The position numbers were made by a program, and so were the translations under genes. 9,033 bases of DNA, from positions 584 to 9,616 of the forward strand of contig DNQP01000090.1 of assembly GCA_003500955.1 (NCBI GenBank), given 5' to 3'. The DNA is from Curvibacter sp. (GTDB lineage Bacteria; Pseudomonadota; Gammaproteobacteria; Burkholderiales; Burkholderiaceae_C). The notes below the pieces were generated by a model. That model was not told where the DNA came from. It made no database searches and saw only the letters and a list, made by a program, of their open reading frames with translations. Positions 1-7,655 of this stretch are shown here, piece after piece; the stretch's first letter is position 1, and every line of letters starts with the position of its first letter.

Positions 1-24
1 GTTCGGGCTGAGCCTGTCGAAGCC
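1..24. repeat. REP-like dispersed repeat at the 5' side of rsmD
   Basis: The sequence GTTCGGGCTGAGCCTGTCGA followed by AGCC is a form of a short dispersed element that I recognise from many Comamonadaceae and other proteobacterial genomes. A degenerate, inverted relative lies at 3944-4037, where GCTCAGCCCGAAC is the reverse complement of the first 13 bases. Here it lies in an open frame continuous with rsmD and would encode VRAEPVEA. Calling it a repeat family rests on memory plus the second copy in the window. Confidence 0.6.
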
Positions 25-612
25 CAGGCAGCCAAGAAAACCCGTTCCCAGACCGGCAAGCCCGCCGGCGAGGTGCGCATCATCGGCGGCCAGTGGAAGC
101 GCAGCAAGCTGCCCGTGGCCGACAAGCCCGGCCTGCGCCCCACGCCCGACCGCGTGCGCGAAACCCTCTTCAACTGGCTCGGCCAGGACCTCAACGGCTG
201 GCGCTGCGTGGACGCCTTCGCTGGCACGGGTGCGCTGGGCTTCGAAGCGGCTTCGCGCGGCGCCAAGGAGGTTACATTGATCGAGCAGGATGCCGCGCTC
301 GTGGCGCAATTGAAGAAGCTCAAGGAGCAGCTCCAGGCCGAGGCGGTGCAGGTGCAGCGCGGGGATGGCATTGCGGCGCTCAAGGCCTGGCCCGCGGGCA
401 GTGCGGACCTGGTGCTGCTGGACCCGCCGTTTGACGCCAAGCTGTTCGAGCCGGCCCTGCAGGCCGCAGCGCGTGCTGTGGCTGTTGGTGGCCATGTTTA
501 TCTCGAAGCCCCCACCGCCTGGGGTGAAGAACAGCTGGCCCCGCTGGGCCTGGAACTGCACCGCCATCTCAAGGCCGGTGCAGTGCACGCGCACCTGCTG
601 CGCCGGGTTTGA
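1..612 (+). CDS. rsmD: 16S rRNA (guanine(966)-N(2))-methyltransferase RsmD, 5' end outside window
   Basis: SAM-dependent enzyme that methylates N2 of G966 of 16S rRNA during small-subunit assembly in the cytoplasm. Seen counting from the internal GTG at 73: the family opening RIIGGQWKR (2-10), the conserved LRPTPDRVRETLFNWL block (21-36), SAM motif I DAFAGTGALGFEA (47-59) and the catalytic LLDPPF motif (115-120). The GTG at 73 is probably not the true start. It has no well-spaced Shine-Dalgarno site, it lies inside the first conserved strand, and RsmD proteins normally carry a short basic extension before this strand. The frame stays open back to base 1 with no other start codon, so initiation is likely upstream of the window. 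The visible extension includes a peptide encoded by a REP-like sequence (bases 1-24). The stop TGA (610-612) nearly abuts the next gene. The family call is secure; only the N-terminus is uncertain. Confidence 0.95.
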   Translation, partial: VRAEPVEAQAAKKTRSQTGKPAGEVRIIGGQWKRSKLPVADKPGLRPTPDRVRETLFNWLGQDLNGWRCVDAFAGTGALGFEAASRGAKEVTLIEQDAALVAQLKKLKEQLQAEAVQVQRGDGIAALKAWPAGSADLVLLDPPFDAKLFEPALQAAARAVAVGGHVYLEAPTAWGEEQLAPLGLELHRHLKAGAVHAHLLRRV

Positions 613-635
613 CGCTCATGTCAGGGCGTACTGTG

Positions 636-1064
636 ATGCGTCGCACGAAAGGCAGGCGGGTCCTTCTGACCGTCGTCGCCGTGCTGCTGCTGTTAAGTAC
701 GTACCCCGCTTTCGTTCTGGGGTACACATGGAGTCACGTCGCCAGCGCGGGCTTTCCAGGCGGGAGACACGGGCCTCTGGATGCCTATCGACACACCCTT
801 GCGAGCGCTGTGGTGGCGTTTACTCTGAGCCCGTACGCAGTCGAATTGATCACGCAGGTCATGGAGAGCAATGCCAAGAGGTCGAGTGCCATGGACCGCC
901 ACAACAACCGGATTGGCGCCATGGTGGGGTCGCAGGCTCGATCGTTCGCCGAGATTCAGCCAGCTGTGTATGCCCTGGTACAACAAGGTGCTGTAGAAGC
1001 AAGTGACCCGCGACAGATCACCTGGTTGCCTCCTGCCGACTGGCGCAAAGGGCTGTTGTGGTAG
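636..1064 (+). CDS. Uncharacterised membrane-anchored or secreted protein with DAYRH...MDRHNN motifs (DUF6973-like)
   Basis: About 142 residues from ATG 636. An in-frame ATG at 618 and a TTG at 609 overlapping the rsmD stop are alternatives. I prefer 636 because AGGG at 623-626 gives a plausible ribosome site and the protein then begins with a basic stretch (MRRTKGRR) followed directly by a hydrophobic segment (about 9-29), like a signal peptide or anchor. The mature part holds GPLDAYRH (46-53), then E77, then MDRHNNRIGA (86-95), and ends in ITWLPPADWRKGLLW. The spaced D-A-x-R-H and D-x-H-N-N motifs resemble the DUF6973-type domain, for which I know no established activity. The polar His/Asp/Asn/Glu residues could form a metal or catalytic site, but that is inference. 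Local GC is about 58% in sampled stretches, below the neighbours, which may indicate a later insertion. Real gene: likely. Function: unknown. Confidence 0.8.
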   Translation: MRRTKGRRVLLTVVAVLLLLSTYPAFVLGYTWSHVASAGFPGGRHGPLDAYRHTLASAVVAFTLSPYAVELITQVMESNAKRSSAMDRHNNRIGAMVGSQARSFAEIQPAVYALVQQGAVEASDPRQITWLPPADWRKGLLW

Positions 1065-1085
1065 ACCCTCGATTGCCGCTGTCGT

Positions 1086-1115
1086 TAGGAGGGGTCGCGA
1101 ATGTTCGTCCTTTAA
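1086..1115 (+). promoter_or_regulatory. Strong Shine-Dalgarno site with four-codon ORF ahead of the thioesterase gene
   Basis: TAGGAGGGG (1086-1094) is the strongest ribosome-binding sequence in this region. The only start codon at proper spacing is ATG 1101, which opens a four-codon ORF (M-F-V-L, stop TAA 1113-1115). The thioesterase ATG codons follow at 1117 and 1126, one and ten bases after that stop, and have no good site of their own. This suggests reinitiation from a mini-ORF. Alternatively TAAGAT (1113-1118) could be a -10 element giving a nearly leaderless transcript. Neither reading is proven. Confidence 0.35.
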
Positions 1116-1125
1116 GATGCCGCCC

Positions 1126-1527
1126 ATGCCCACCCTGACCGAACTCTCCGACTTCCTCGCCCGGGAATTCCCCCAGACCCCTTGCACCATCGTCGCCGTC
1201 GGCGGCAAAGGTGCAACCATCCGCCACAGCGTGGGCCAGGCCGAGCTGCGGCCCGGGGGCACGGTGTCGGGGCCGGTGATGATGGCTACGGCGGATGTGG
1301 CGCTCTATGTGGCCATCCTGGGGGAGATCGGCATCGTGCCGCTGGCGGTGACGACCAGCCTGAGCTTCAACTTCATGCGCAAGCCCGCGGGCGACCGCGA
1401 CATCATCGGGGTCTGCAAGCTGCTCAAGCTGGGCCGCACGCTGGCCGTGGGCGAGGTGACGCTGTATTCCGAAGGCTCGGACGAGCCCGTGGCCCATGCC
1501 GTGGGCACCTATGCCATCCCGCGCTGA
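1126..1527 (+). CDS. PaaI-family hotdog-fold thioesterase
   Basis: Predicted cytoplasmic acyl-CoA thioesterase-like protein of 133 residues from ATG 1126 (136 from ATG 1117), normal for a single-hotdog PaaI protein. Seen: a hydrophobic opening helix (TLTELSDFLAREF), the central LRPGGTVSGPVMMATADVALYVAI segment (41-64) where the hotdog helix and active-site Asp/Asn region are expected, SLSFNFMRKP (79-88) matching the PaaI strand that usually reads as an INFLRP-like motif, and a C-terminal strand ending AVGTYAIPR. The common PaaI HGG is replaced by SGP, so substrate preference cannot be read from sequence. The frame stays open upstream to 1003 but would overlap the previous gene's end, and the extension is Cys/Arg-rich and unlike the family, so I reject it. 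The 3' end overlaps the next small gene. Thioesterase family is a confident call; the substrate is unknown. Confidence 0.88.
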   Translation: MPTLTELSDFLAREFPQTPCTIVAVGGKGATIRHSVGQAELRPGGTVSGPVMMATADVALYVAILGEIGIVPLAVTTSLSFNFMRKPAGDRDIIGVCKLLKLGRTLAVGEVTLYSEGSDEPVAHAVGTYAIPR

Positions 1528-1702
1528 CGAGCACTTCAAGACGGTGCTGCAGTGGCTGTCCGTCGTGCTGCTGGCGCTGATCATCGGCGTGATCCTGCAC
1601 AAGGGCTACGTCGATGTTGCACGCTTGGCCGAGGCGCACTCGGGCGCTGACTTCTGGCGCGCGTTGGCGCGCCACGTCTTCAAGAATCTGTCGGGCGGGT
1701 GA
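1511..1702 (+). CDS. Small single-pass membrane protein
   Basis: A 63-residue protein from ATG 1511 (68 from ATG 1496) in a different frame from the thioesterase gene, whose last 17 bases it overlaps; this suggests translational coupling. A short charged N-terminus (MPSRADEHFK) is followed by one strongly hydrophobic segment at about 12-29 (VLQWLSVVLLALIIGVIL), then an amphipathic tail rich in Ala, Arg and aromatic residues that ends HVFKNLSGG. Neither start has a clear Shine-Dalgarno site, consistent with coupling. I do not recognise a named family, although it resembles short hypothetical proteins found beside PaaI thioesterases in Comamonadaceae, as I recall. The clean hydrophobic helix and codon use argue that it is real. 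Function unknown. Confidence 0.7.
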   Translation: MPSRADEHFKTVLQWLSVVLLALIIGVILHKGYVDVARLAEAHSGADFWRALARHVFKNLSGG

Positions 1703-1725
1703 CAGGATGAGCCGAGGTACGGGCC

Positions 1726-1731
1726 TAGACT
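1726..1731 (+). promoter_or_regulatory. Possible -10 element ahead of the alpha/beta hydrolase
   Basis: TAGACT lies 25 bases before ATG 1757 in the 54-base gap after the small membrane protein gene. A TTGACA-like GTGACA exists at 1699-1704, but the 21-base spacing is too long for a good sigma-70 promoter. The call rests on the -10 resemblance and position only. Confidence 0.2.
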
Positions 1732-1743
1732 GCCCCATCCCGC

Positions 1744-1750
1744 AAGGAGG
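1744..1750 (+). promoter_or_regulatory. Ribosome binding site fixing the hydrolase start
   Basis: AAGGAGG sits six bases before ATG 1757, a near-perfect Shine-Dalgarno match that fixes this start and shows that the hydrolase is translated independently of the gene before it. Confidence 0.85.
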
Positions 1751-1756
1751 CCTCCC

Positions 1757-2698
1757 ATGAAAATCCTGTTCCGTCTGCTGGCCGGCCTGGTGCTGGTCCT
1801 GCTGCTGGCCATCGGCGGCTTCATCGCCTGGTCGTGGGCGCCGGACCTGCCGGTGGAAGAGCTCAAGGCGCGCTGGGGTCAGCCGCCCTCGCAGTTCGTC
1901 GAGGTGGAGGGCCTGCAGGTGCACCTGCGTGACGAAGGGCCACGCAATGACCCACTGCCCATCGTGCTCGTGCACGGCACCTCGGCCAGCCTGTACACCT
2001 GGGACGGCTGGGCGGCGGAGCTGCGCAAGGAGCGCCGGGTGATCCGCTTCGATCTGCCGGGCTTCGGCCTCACGGGGCCGAATGCCGCCAACGACTACAG
2101 CATCGCGGTCTACGTGCGTTTCGTGGCGGCGCTGATGGACCGGCTGGGTGTGCAGCGCTTCGCCATCGGCGGCAACTCCCTGGGTGGCGAGGTGGCCTGG
2201 GCCGTGGCCCATGCTCACCCGCAGCGCGTGAGCAAACTGATCCTGGTGGATGCCGCGGGCTATCGGATCGAATCGATCTCGGTTCCGCTGGCCTTCCGCA
2301 TCGCCGGTACGCCGGCCTTGCAGCCGCTGATGCGTCAGCTGCTGCCGCCGGGCATGGTGGAGAAGTCGGTGCGCAGTGTCTATGGTGATCCCGCGCGCGT
2401 GACGCCCGAGCTCGTGGCGCACTACACCGACATGGCCCGACGTGAGGGCAACCGCGCGGCCCTGCGCCAGCGTCTGATCCAGCGCAACACGGGGCGCGAG
2501 GCCGACATCAAGGACCTGAAGCTGCCCACGCTCATCCTTTGGGGCGGGCAGGACCGGCTGATTCCGCCGGACTACGGGCGCCGCTTTGCGCAGGACATTG
2601 CGGGCTCGAAGCTGGTGATGTTCGACGCCCTGGGCCATGTGCCGCAGGAGGAAGACCCCGCGGCCACCCTGGTGCCGGTGCGTGCGTTCCTGCAGTAG
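1757..2698 (+). CDS. Membrane-anchored alpha/beta-fold hydrolase
   Basis: A 313-residue serine hydrolase. Residues 1-28 form a signal-anchor (basic start, then LLAGLVLVLLLAIGGFIAW), so the catalytic domain is probably periplasmic and tethered to the inner membrane. The alpha/beta-hydrolase core starts near 46. It shows the oxyanion-side LVHGT motif (71-75), RFDLPGFGLTG (97-107), the nucleophile elbow GNSLGG with Ser141, the acid in WGGQDRL (Asp266), and the base in ALGHVPQEE (His294): a complete triad in standard order. The region at 168-215 between Ser and Asp is the likely cap domain, rich in Leu and Pro. Overall it resembles esterase-like or C-C-bond hydrolase members, but the exact substrate cannot be assigned. 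Start supported by the strong ribosome site six bases upstream. Gaps of 54 and 35 bases to the neighbours allow, but do not prove, co-transcription. Confidence 0.93.
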   Translation: MKILFRLLAGLVLVLLLAIGGFIAWSWAPDLPVEELKARWGQPPSQFVEVEGLQVHLRDEGPRNDPLPIVLVHGTSASLYTWDGWAAELRKERRVIRFDLPGFGLTGPNAANDYSIAVYVRFVAALMDRLGVQRFAIGGNSLGGEVAWAVAHAHPQRVSKLILVDAAGYRIESISVPLAFRIAGTPALQPLMRQLLPPGMVEKSVRSVYGDPARVTPELVAHYTDMARREGNRAALRQRLIQRNTGREADIKDLKLPTLILWGGQDRLIPPDYGRRFAQDIAGSKLVMFDALGHVPQEEDPAATLVPVRAFLQ

Positions 2699-2733
2699 GC
2701 TATCCGCCTGCTGCGCTCACTTCAGGAGTTCCC

Positions 2734-3090
2734 ATGTCTCTGGCCGCCGATATCGTCGTCGCCCTCGTGGCTTTGCTGCATGTCTGGATCCTCGTGCTGG
2801 AGATGTTCCTCTGGGACCGGCCGGCCGGACGCAAGGCCTTCGGTCTGACACCGGAGTTCGCCCAGGCCACCAAGACCCTGGCGGCCAACCAGGGCCTGTA
2901 CAACGGTTTCCTGGCCGCAGGCCTGTTCTGGGGGCTGAGCCTGGGCGCGGCCGGCGCGGGCGTGAAGGTCTTTTTCCTGGCCTGCGTGCTGGTGGCCGGC
3001 GTCTACGGCGCGGCCACGGCCAGCCGCAAGATCCTGTTCATCCAGGGCCTGCCCGCGGCCCTCGGACTGGGGCTGCTGGCGCTGGCCTGA
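2734..3090 (+). CDS. DUF1304 family integral membrane protein
   Basis: A 118-residue protein from ATG 2734, preceded by CAGGAG at 2723-2728. The frame is open further upstream, but that part lies inside the hydrolase gene in another frame and is not coding. Four hydrophobic segments are visible at about 5-27, 55-75, 77-95 and 101-118, so it is an inner-membrane protein with almost no soluble domain. The diagnostic block is ANQGLYNGFLAAGLFWG (51-67), together with the early HVWILVLEMFLWDRP (16-30); both are typical of DUF1304, whose members are about 120 residues. No biochemical role is established for the family as far as I know. It follows the hydrolase by 35 bases and may share its transcript. 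Confidence 0.92.
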   Translation: MSLAADIVVALVALLHVWILVLEMFLWDRPAGRKAFGLTPEFAQATKTLAANQGLYNGFLAAGLFWGLSLGAAGAGVKVFFLACVLVAGVYGAATASRKILFIQGLPAALGLGLLALA

Positions 3091-3104
3091 GCCGGCCGCA
3101 CGGA

Positions 3105-3123
3105 GAGCCCCTTGAGCGGGCTC
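3105..3123 (+). terminator. Weak hairpin after the DUF1304 gene
   Basis: GAGCCC (3105-3110) and GGGCTC (3118-3123) form a six-base-pair stem with a seven-base loop, 15 bases after the DUF1304 stop. There is no T-run after it, so it would be at best a poor intrinsic terminator, or a transcript-stabilising hairpin. Confidence 0.25.
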
Positions 3124-3203
3124 GGGTGTCCGCGTCACCAGGCTCAAAAGAGAGTACGCTGTGCCGTGGGAGCCGGCTGTGGCGGCTGGCGACAACAACC
3201 GCG

Positions 3204-3209
3204 AGGAGG
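3204..3209 (+). promoter_or_regulatory. Ribosome binding site choosing ATG 3215 for the methyltransferase
   Basis: AGGAGG lies five bases before ATG 3215. It decides against the earlier in-frame GTG at 3161, which has no such site and would add 18 residues unlike a methyltransferase N-terminus. Confidence 0.8.
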
Positions 3210-3214
3210 CGGCC

Positions 3215-3904
3215 ATGCGCGAGGAGATTCCCCCCGGGGCACCACAACCCGACGACGACCATGCGGCCGCGCGTGCACTCTACGGCTGGCGCGCGGGCAG
3301 CTACGAGCTGCAGCTCGCGCCTTACGAATTCATCCGCCGCATGGCGGTGGAGCACCTGCAGCTGAGGCCGGGCCAGGTCGTGCTGGACCTGGGTTGCGGC
3401 ACGGGCATGAGCCTGCCGCTGTTGCGCGACGCCGTGGGGCCCTCCGGCCGCGTGGTGGCCGTGGATCAAAGTCCCGAGATGCTGGCGCTGGCGCGCCTGC
3501 GCACCCAGCGTGCCGGCTGGAACAATGTGGTGCTGCAGTGCTCTGCGGCTGAGATCGCGCTGCTGCCGCAGCTGGCCGATGCCGTGCTGCTGCACTTCAC
3601 CCACGACATCCTGCAGAGCCCGCAGGCCATTGAGCATCTGCTGCGCCATCTGCGCCCTGGTGCGCGCGTGGTGGCCACCGGGCTCAAGTGGACGGCGCCC
3701 GGCCTCGCGCCCTGGAACGTGCTGGTGGGCATGCACATGGCGCAGTCGGTGACGCACTACGAGGGTCTGAGTTCACCCTGGCTGCCGCTGGAACAGTACG
3801 GTGTGCAGCTGCAGGTGGACATGCTGGTCATGGGCACGGTCTTCGTGGCCCACGGCATCTGGCCGGGGCGCTGGCGGACGCATCCGATGGATGAGCGCCG
3901 GTAG
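3215..3904 (+). CDS. Class I SAM-dependent methyltransferase
   Basis: A 229-residue cytoplasmic methyltransferase. Seen: a helical N-terminus with ALYGWRAGSYELQLAPYEFIRR (21-42) resembling the Tyr-rich entry segment of UbiE/PmtA-like enzymes, the SAM-binding motif I VVLDLGCGTGMSLPLL (55-70), the motif II acid in RVVAVDQSPEML (79-90, Asp84 for the ribose hydroxyls), AVLLHFTHDILQSP (123-136) in the motif IV region, and HLRPGARVVATGLKW (145-159) as motif VI. The C-terminal part (160-229), with NVLVGMHMAQSVTHYEG, is hydrophobic and probably shapes the substrate pocket. No substrate-specific motif is recognisable; small-molecule or lipid methylation is possible but unproven. The gene stands alone: 124 bases separate it from the DUF1304 gene, and it converges on panC across the repeat-filled gap. 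Confidence 0.9.
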   Translation: MREEIPPGAPQPDDDHAAARALYGWRAGSYELQLAPYEFIRRMAVEHLQLRPGQVVLDLGCGTGMSLPLLRDAVGPSGRVVAVDQSPEMLALARLRTQRAGWNNVVLQCSAAEIALLPQLADAVLLHFTHDILQSPQAIEHLLRHLRPGARVVATGLKWTAPGLAPWNVLVGMHMAQSVTHYEGLSSPWLPLEQYGVQLQVDMLVMGTVFVAHGIWPGRWRTHPMDERR

Positions 3905-3943
3905 GGCGCGGACTCAGAGCGCGCAGACCTTCCTGCCCAACCT

Positions 3944-4037
3944 CCGTTCGCCCCGAGCTTGTCGAGGGGCCAGGCGGGCCGGGGACAGGCTTCGACCCCT
4001 TCGACCCTGCTCAGGACAGGCAGCTCAGCCCGAACGG
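3944..4037. repeat. Degenerate inverted REP-like element
   Basis: The ends CCGTTCG (3944-3950) and CGAACGG (4031-4037) are exact reverse complements. Just inside are GAGCTTGTCGA on the left and GGCTTCGA...GCTCAGCCCGAAC on the right, which are variants of the same repeat seen at 1-24. The two halves face each other, like the paired elements of a bacterial interspersed mosaic element, with extra sequence between them. It could fold on either strand and act as a transcript end or stabiliser downstream of the methyltransferase gene. Confidence 0.6.
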
Positions 4038-4052
4038 AACTTTCAAGTTCCG
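4035..4052 (+). terminator. Short perfect hairpin, possible transcript end
   Basis: CGGAACTT (4035-4042) and AAGTTCCG (4045-4052) are exact reverse complements separated by two bases, so a stem of about seven pairs with a four-base loop is likely. No T-run follows. It lies directly after the REP-like element and could contribute to ending the methyltransferase transcript. Confidence 0.3.
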
Positions 4053-4092
4053 GTATGCGGCCTCGGCAATCCTCGATGTTGTATCTTCGGCA

Positions 4093-4295
4093 TAACAAGC
4101 CCTGCGGGCAATTGTTAGCCTTCGACGCTGGGGCATTGTGGCTACGACTAACAAGCCCTGCGGGCAGTTGTGAGTCTGCGCCGTGGAGCGTTGTGTCTCC
4201 GGCATAACAAGCCCTGCGGGCAGTTGTGAGTCTGCGCCGTGGAGAGTTGTGTCTCCGGCATAACAAGCCCTGCGGGCAATTGTTAGCCTTCGACG

Positions 4296-4296
<1 letters not shown>
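4093..4296. repeat. Four-unit tandem repeat with exact 56-base period
   Basis: Units begin at 4093, 4149, 4205 and 4261, each with the core TAACAAGCCCTGCGGGCA. Units 2 and 3 match over all 56 bases except one position. Units 1 and 4 share their first 36 bases exactly but differ from units 2 and 3, giving an A-B-B-A order. Unit 4 is cut short at 4296 by the panC-stop palindrome, and a degenerate half unit precedes unit 1. In each core GCCC-TGC-GGGC can form a stem, flanked by TAACAA and TTGTTA (TTGTGA in B units), with a two-base bulge. On the minus strand this reads as a short GC stem followed by TTGTTAT, terminator-like. Units 2 and 3 also hold GCCG-T-GGAG against CTCC-GGC. Confidence 0.85.
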
Positions 4297-6149
<1,853 letters not shown>

Positions 6150-6184
6150 GGTGGTCTCCAGTCGCGGTGAAATGAGGAAGCGGA

Positions 6185-7195
6185 TCAGGTCTTGCCGGGC
6201 GGCTGCTGGGCCGGGCTCATGCCCAGGCGCTGCATGAGCTGCAGGTCGGCCTCGGTGTCCGGGTTACCCGTGGTCAGCAGCTTGTCGCCGTAGAAGATGG
6301 AGTTGGCGCCGGCCAGGAAGCACAGGGCCTGGATACCGTCGCCCATCTGCTGGCGACCGGCCGAGAGGCGCACGCGCGCCTTGGGCATGGTGATACGCGC
6401 CACGGCGATGGTGCGCACGAAGTCGAAGGGGTCGATCGGCGCCTGGTCGGCCAGCGGCGTGCCTTCGACGCGCACCAGGTTGTTGATGGGCACGGACTCG
6501 GGATAGGGATCGAGGTTGGCGAGCTCGGCGATCAGGCCAGCGCGATGCCGCACCGTCTCGCCCATGCCCACGATGCCGCCCGAGCAGATCTTGACGCCAG
6601 CGCCGCGCACGCGCGCCAGGGTGTCCAGGCGGTCCTGGTAGTCGCGCGTGGAGACGATGTCGCCGTAGAACTCGGGGGCGGTGTCCAGGTTGTGGTTGTA
6701 GAAGTCCAGGCCGGCGTCGCGCAGCTGCTCGGCGTGGCCGTCTTCGAGCATGCCCAGCGTGGCACAGGTTTCCATGCCCAGGCCCTTGACGCCGCGCACC
6801 AGTTCGGCGACCTTCTCGATGTCACGGTCCTTGGGAGCGCGCCAGGCGGCACCCATGCAGAAGCGGGTGGCGCCGGCTTCCTTGGCGCGCTTCGCGGCAA
6901 ACAGCACCTCTTCCAGTTCCATGAGCTTGCTGGCCTTGACGCCGGTGTCGAACTCGGCGGCCTGAGGACAGTAGCCGCAGTTCTCGGGGCAGCCGCCGGT
7001 CTTGACCGAGAGCAGGGTGGCGAACTCGACTTTCGTCGGGTCGAAGTGCTCGCGGTGCACGATCTGGGCGCGGTAGAGCAGCTCGGGGAAGGGCAGCTGG
7101 AACAGCGCCTCGATGGCGTCCACGCTCCAGCGCTCGTTCTTCGGGTGCACGGGCGCCTTGGGCGCGCGGTGCAGGGTGATGGTCTGTTCGGTCAT
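6185..7195 (-). CDS. bioB: Biotin synthase BioB
   Basis: Radical SAM enzyme that inserts sulfur into dethiobiotin, the last step of biotin synthesis. 336 residues, normal length. Seen: the radical-SAM cluster motif CPENCGYC (69-76; Cys69, Cys73, Cys76), the [2Fe-2S] ligands Cys113, Cys144 and Cys204 with Arg276 in RVRLSAGR (274-281), YNHNLDT (166-172), and [11 protein letters not shown] (238-248). All expected cluster ligands are present, so the protein should be active. The N-terminal 20 residues and the Pro/Gln-rich tail ([10 protein letters not shown]) are variable. The start ATG 7195 is preceded by AAGGA (7202-7206 on the plus strand). It lies between panD (18-base gap) and panB (35-base gap), away from the other bio genes, which are not in the window. 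Confidence 0.98.
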   Translation of the reverse strand: MTEQTITLHRAPKAPVHPKNERWSVDAIEALFQLPFPELLYRAQIVHREHFDPTKVEFATLLSVKTGGCPENCGYCPQAAEFDTGVKASKLMELEEVLFAAKRAKEAGATRFCMGAAWRAPKDRDIEKVAELVRGVKGLGMETCATLGMLEDGHAEQLRDAGLDFYNHNLDTAPEFYGDIVSTRDYQDRLDTLARVRGAGVKICSGGIVGMGETVRHRAGLIAELANLDPYPESVPINNLVRVEGTPLADQAPIDPFDFVRTIAVARITMPKARVRLSAGRQQMGDGIQALCFLAGANSIFYGDKLLTTGNPDTEADLQLMQRLGMSPAQQPPGKT

Positions 7196-7213
7196 GGTCT
7201 GTCCTTTCGGCGC

Positions 7214-7636
7214 TCAGGCGCTGTCGCCGCCCTGGTGGTCCACATGCAGTGCTTCGTGTGCCGCCTGCACGGGGATGTGGCTGCGCTCTTCCTTGATGCG
7301 GTTCTTGTCGTCGACGAACACCAGCTTGGGCTCGAAGCCCTTGCACTTTTCCTCCGGCACCTGGGCGAAGGCCGCGATGATCAGCAGGTCACCCACGGCG
7401 GCGCGGCGGGCCGCCGAGCCGTTGACCGAGATGATGCCGGAACCGCGCTCGCCGCGGATGGCGTAGGTGATGAAGCGCTCGCCGTTGTTGATGTTCCAGA
7501 TGTGGACCTGCTCGTTCTCCTGCAGGTTGGCAGCTTCCAGCAGGTTCTCGTCGATGGCGCAGGAGCCTTCGTAGTGCAGCTCACAGTCGGTGACGGTGGC
7601 GCGGTGGATCTTGGATTTGAGCAGGGTGCGGTACAT
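7214..7636 (-). CDS. panD: Aspartate 1-decarboxylase proenzyme PanD
   Basis: Pyruvoyl-dependent decarboxylase turning L-aspartate into beta-alanine, the amine partner used by PanC. It is made as a proenzyme that cleaves itself between Gly24 and Ser25, and Ser25 becomes the pyruvoyl group. Seen: [16 protein letters not shown] (1-16) with Lys9, the cleavage site YEGSCAID (22-29), GERFITYAI (52-60) with Arg54 and Tyr58 at the active-site positions, and the [17 protein letters not shown] core (74-90). At 140 residues it has a polar, His/Asp-rich tail of about 14 residues beyond the E. coli length. The frame is open upstream to 7744, but that part lies inside nadB in another frame. ATG 7636 has AAGGA five bases upstream and matches the family start exactly. 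Gaps are 19 bases from nadB and 18 to bioB. Confidence 0.98.
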   Translation of the reverse strand: MYRTLLKSKIHRATVTDCELHYEGSCAIDENLLEAANLQENEQVHIWNINNGERFITYAIRGERGSGIISVNGSAARRAAVGDLLIIAAFAQVPEEKCKGFEPKLVFVDDKNRIKEERSHIPVQAAHEALHVDHQGGDSA

Positions 7637-7655
7637 ACGGGTCCTTTGGGGCGCC

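Noticed and set aside
1424..2638. Long minus-strand open frame of 404 codons opposite the hydrolase
   Set aside because: Shadow of a GC-rich gene. The product is rich in Arg, His and Gln without any recognisable domain, while the plus strand encodes a complete alpha/beta hydrolase with a catalytic triad.
3161..3214. Upstream GTG start for the methyltransferase
   Set aside because: No ribosome site precedes it, whereas ATG 3215 has AGGAGG at ideal spacing. The 18 extra residues do not resemble the family.
4091..4120. Integron attC site, because the core starts with AAC and ends with GTT
   Set aside because: The inverted repeat spans only about 26-30 bases, too short for the paired R and L boxes. 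The flanks do not fit RYYYAAC and GTTRRRY, and no cassette genes or integrase lie between the units.
4093..4290. CRISPR array (about 28-base repeat, about 28-base spacer, four repeats)
   Set aside because: The apparent spacers 2 and 3 are identical except for one base and spacer 1 is related to them, so the whole 56-base unit is repeated. The cores also vary, and no cas genes are present.
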